Assembly: GCA_947175715.1 (NCBI GenBank)
Contig: CAMWOD010000035.1
Location: forward strand, 1-7,949
Length of the DNA: 7,949 nucleotides
Reading direction: 5' to 3'
From: an uncultured Porphyromonadaceae bacterium
Lineage (GTDB): Bacteria > Bacteroidota > Bacteroidia > Bacteroidales > Muribaculaceae
Shown here: one piece after another, positions 7,376 through 7,949 of the stretch
How positions within the stretch are numbered: position 1 is the stretch's first letter
Layout: each line of letters starts with the position of its first letter
Notes under the pieces: model-generated
Told to the model about the DNA's origin: nothing
Databases searched by the model: none
Seen by the model: only the letters and a program-made list of their open reading frames with translations
Program-made: the position numbers and the translations under genes

Positions 7376-7559
7376 CACTATAATACAATTAGTCTACAAA
7401 GGTACATGAAAATCCACACTATCCCATCCTATATAGGCAATTTTTCGCTTACCATTGTTTATATTATATCAATAATTCTTTCTGATATACTAAACTATGA
7501 GTATATAGAGTTTTTTTGTAACTTGCCGAGAAAATTAGCGCAACTCAACTTTTATAACG
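7376..7559. other. AT-rich divergent intergenic region
   Basis: About 180 bases between the divergent dedA-family and DNA glycosylase genes, much more AT-rich than either flank. It holds the minus-strand -7 box, a perfect 10-base palindrome CCTATATAGG at 7428-7437, and a weak inverted repeat (ATATAC at 7485-7490, GTATAT at 7501-7506). For the + strand gene, a T-run ending TTTGTA (7511-7520) about 40 bases before the start is the closest thing to a -7 box, but it lacks the TA. I see no small gene or structured RNA. Confidence 0.6.
7397..7404 (-). promoter_or_regulatory. Bacteroidetes-type -7 promoter box for the dedA-rpe-ftsK-lolA-trxB block
   Basis: On the - strand the bases read TACCTTTG, followed by TA, a perfect match to the Bacteroidetes primary-sigma -7 consensus TAnnTTTG. 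It ends 21 bases before the preferred dedA-family start, implying a short leader. No good TTTG -33 box is seen at the usual 19-21 base spacing, so the call rests on the -7 box and its position. Confidence 0.6.
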
Positions 7560-7949
7560 ATGAAACCAAACGATACAAACATACCTGTCATAGAGACTCA
7601 CCCGCTGGAGCCTTTTCTGCCCGAGGGCGCACGAATACTCATGTCGGGCAGCTTCCCGCCGCCCCGAGCCCGCTGGTGCATGGATTTCTACTACCCCAAC
7701 CGCCAGAATGACATGTGGCGCATATGGGCCTACATCGCCACAGGCAACAAGGATGCGTTCATGCTCCCCGACGGTAAGACATTTGACAAGGAGAAAATAA
7801 TAGACTTCTGCCAGCGCATAGGCTTGGCGCTCACCGACACCGGGGAACAGATAGTGCGCGAACGAGGCAATGCTTCCGACGCTCACCTCAAGGTGGTGAA
7901 GCCGCGCGACTTCGGCGCCCTACTCGACCGCATACCGCTATGCCACGAC
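7560..7949 (+). CDS. Uracil-DNA glycosylase-superfamily protein, 5' part (partial)
   Basis: An ATG at 7560 opens a frame that stays open to the window end (130 residues). The start sits after an A/T-rich leader (TTTTATAACG). The segment HPLEPFLPEGARILMSGSFPPPRARW (beginning at residue 14) looks like the first strand and glycosidic-bond-cleaving loop of the UDG superfamily. It is followed by MDFYYPNRQNDMWRIW (41-56), which resembles the YYaHPRNaFW motif of family 6 (hypoxanthine-DNA glycosylase-like) and Mug-like enzymes; by that comparison Asn50 is the candidate catalytic Asn. Such proteins remove damaged or deaminated bases in base-excision repair. The C-terminal half, with the second active-site motif, is outside the window, so substrate class cannot be settled. 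It is transcribed divergently from the dedA-led block. Confidence 0.85.
   Translation, partial: MKPNDTNIPVIETHPLEPFLPEGARILMSGSFPPPRARWCMDFYYPNRQNDMWRIWAYIATGNKDAFMLPDGKTFDKEKIIDFCQRIGLALTDTGEQIVRERGNASDAHLKVVKPRDFGALLDRIPLCHD

Noticed and set aside
7485..7506. Inverted repeat ATATAC/GTATAT as an operator or attenuator
   Set aside because: A 6-bp A/T-rich stem with a 10-base loop in strongly AT-rich DNA is expected by chance.
7310..7711. + strand open frame across the intergenic region (133 codons)
   Set aside because: It runs from inside the dedA-family gene through AT-rich promoter DNA into the glycosylase gene in another frame. It has no coherent composition and overlaps two better-supported genes.
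7545..7886. - strand open frame (113 codons) at the right end
   Set aside because: It overlaps the + strand glycosylase gene, whose translation matches a known superfamily from its first codons. The antisense product shows no domain.

Overview
The window looks like a chromosomal segment of a Bacteroidales bacterium, plausibly a gut Muribaculaceae-type organism. The evidence is the protein 'flavour' (a lipoprotein with lipocalin-like and sulfatase-modifying-factor-like modules, and a LolA-like carrier directly after ftsK), the absence of Shine-Dalgarno sequences before the starts, and one perfect Bacteroidetes-type -7 box (TAnnTTTG). The family-level placement is inference.

Left part (1-1693, + strand, visibly more AT-rich): the 3' end of one gene is followed 25 bases later by a complete 475-residue lipoprotein gene. 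The lipoprotein has a lipocalin-like N-terminal domain, an Asp/Pro/Asn-rich linker, a fibronectin-III-like segment and a C-terminal domain of the formylglycine-generating-enzyme (FGE)/SUMF1 fold. One of the two catalytic cysteines of true FGE is replaced, so the domain is probably a binding module and not an enzyme. The upstream fragment resembles the end of a similar lipocalin-like domain. This part reads as accessory, surface-exposed function.

Middle part (1739-7375, - strand): a strong bidirectional hairpin terminator (1739-1770) separates the lipoprotein gene from a convergent block of five closely spaced minus-strand genes. In order of transcription these are a DedA-family membrane protein, rpe (ribulose-5-phosphate 3-epimerase), ftsK (DNA translocase), a LolA-like periplasmic lipoprotein carrier and trxB (thioredoxin reductase). 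Gaps are about 12-44 bases and no internal terminator is evident, so one operon read from the TACCTTTG promoter at about 7400 is likely. The mix is housekeeping: envelope (DedA, LolA), division and chromosome segregation (FtsK), pentose phosphate metabolism (Rpe) and thiol redox balance (TrxB).

Right part (7376-7949): an AT-rich divergent intergenic region of about 180 bases, then the start of a + strand gene of the uracil-DNA glycosylase superfamily that runs off the window edge. No rRNA, tRNA, CRISPR array, insertion sequence or phage gene was seen. No stretch over 300 bases lacks a gene. I found no clear novel multi-gene system; the most unusual item is the composite FGE-like lipoprotein.
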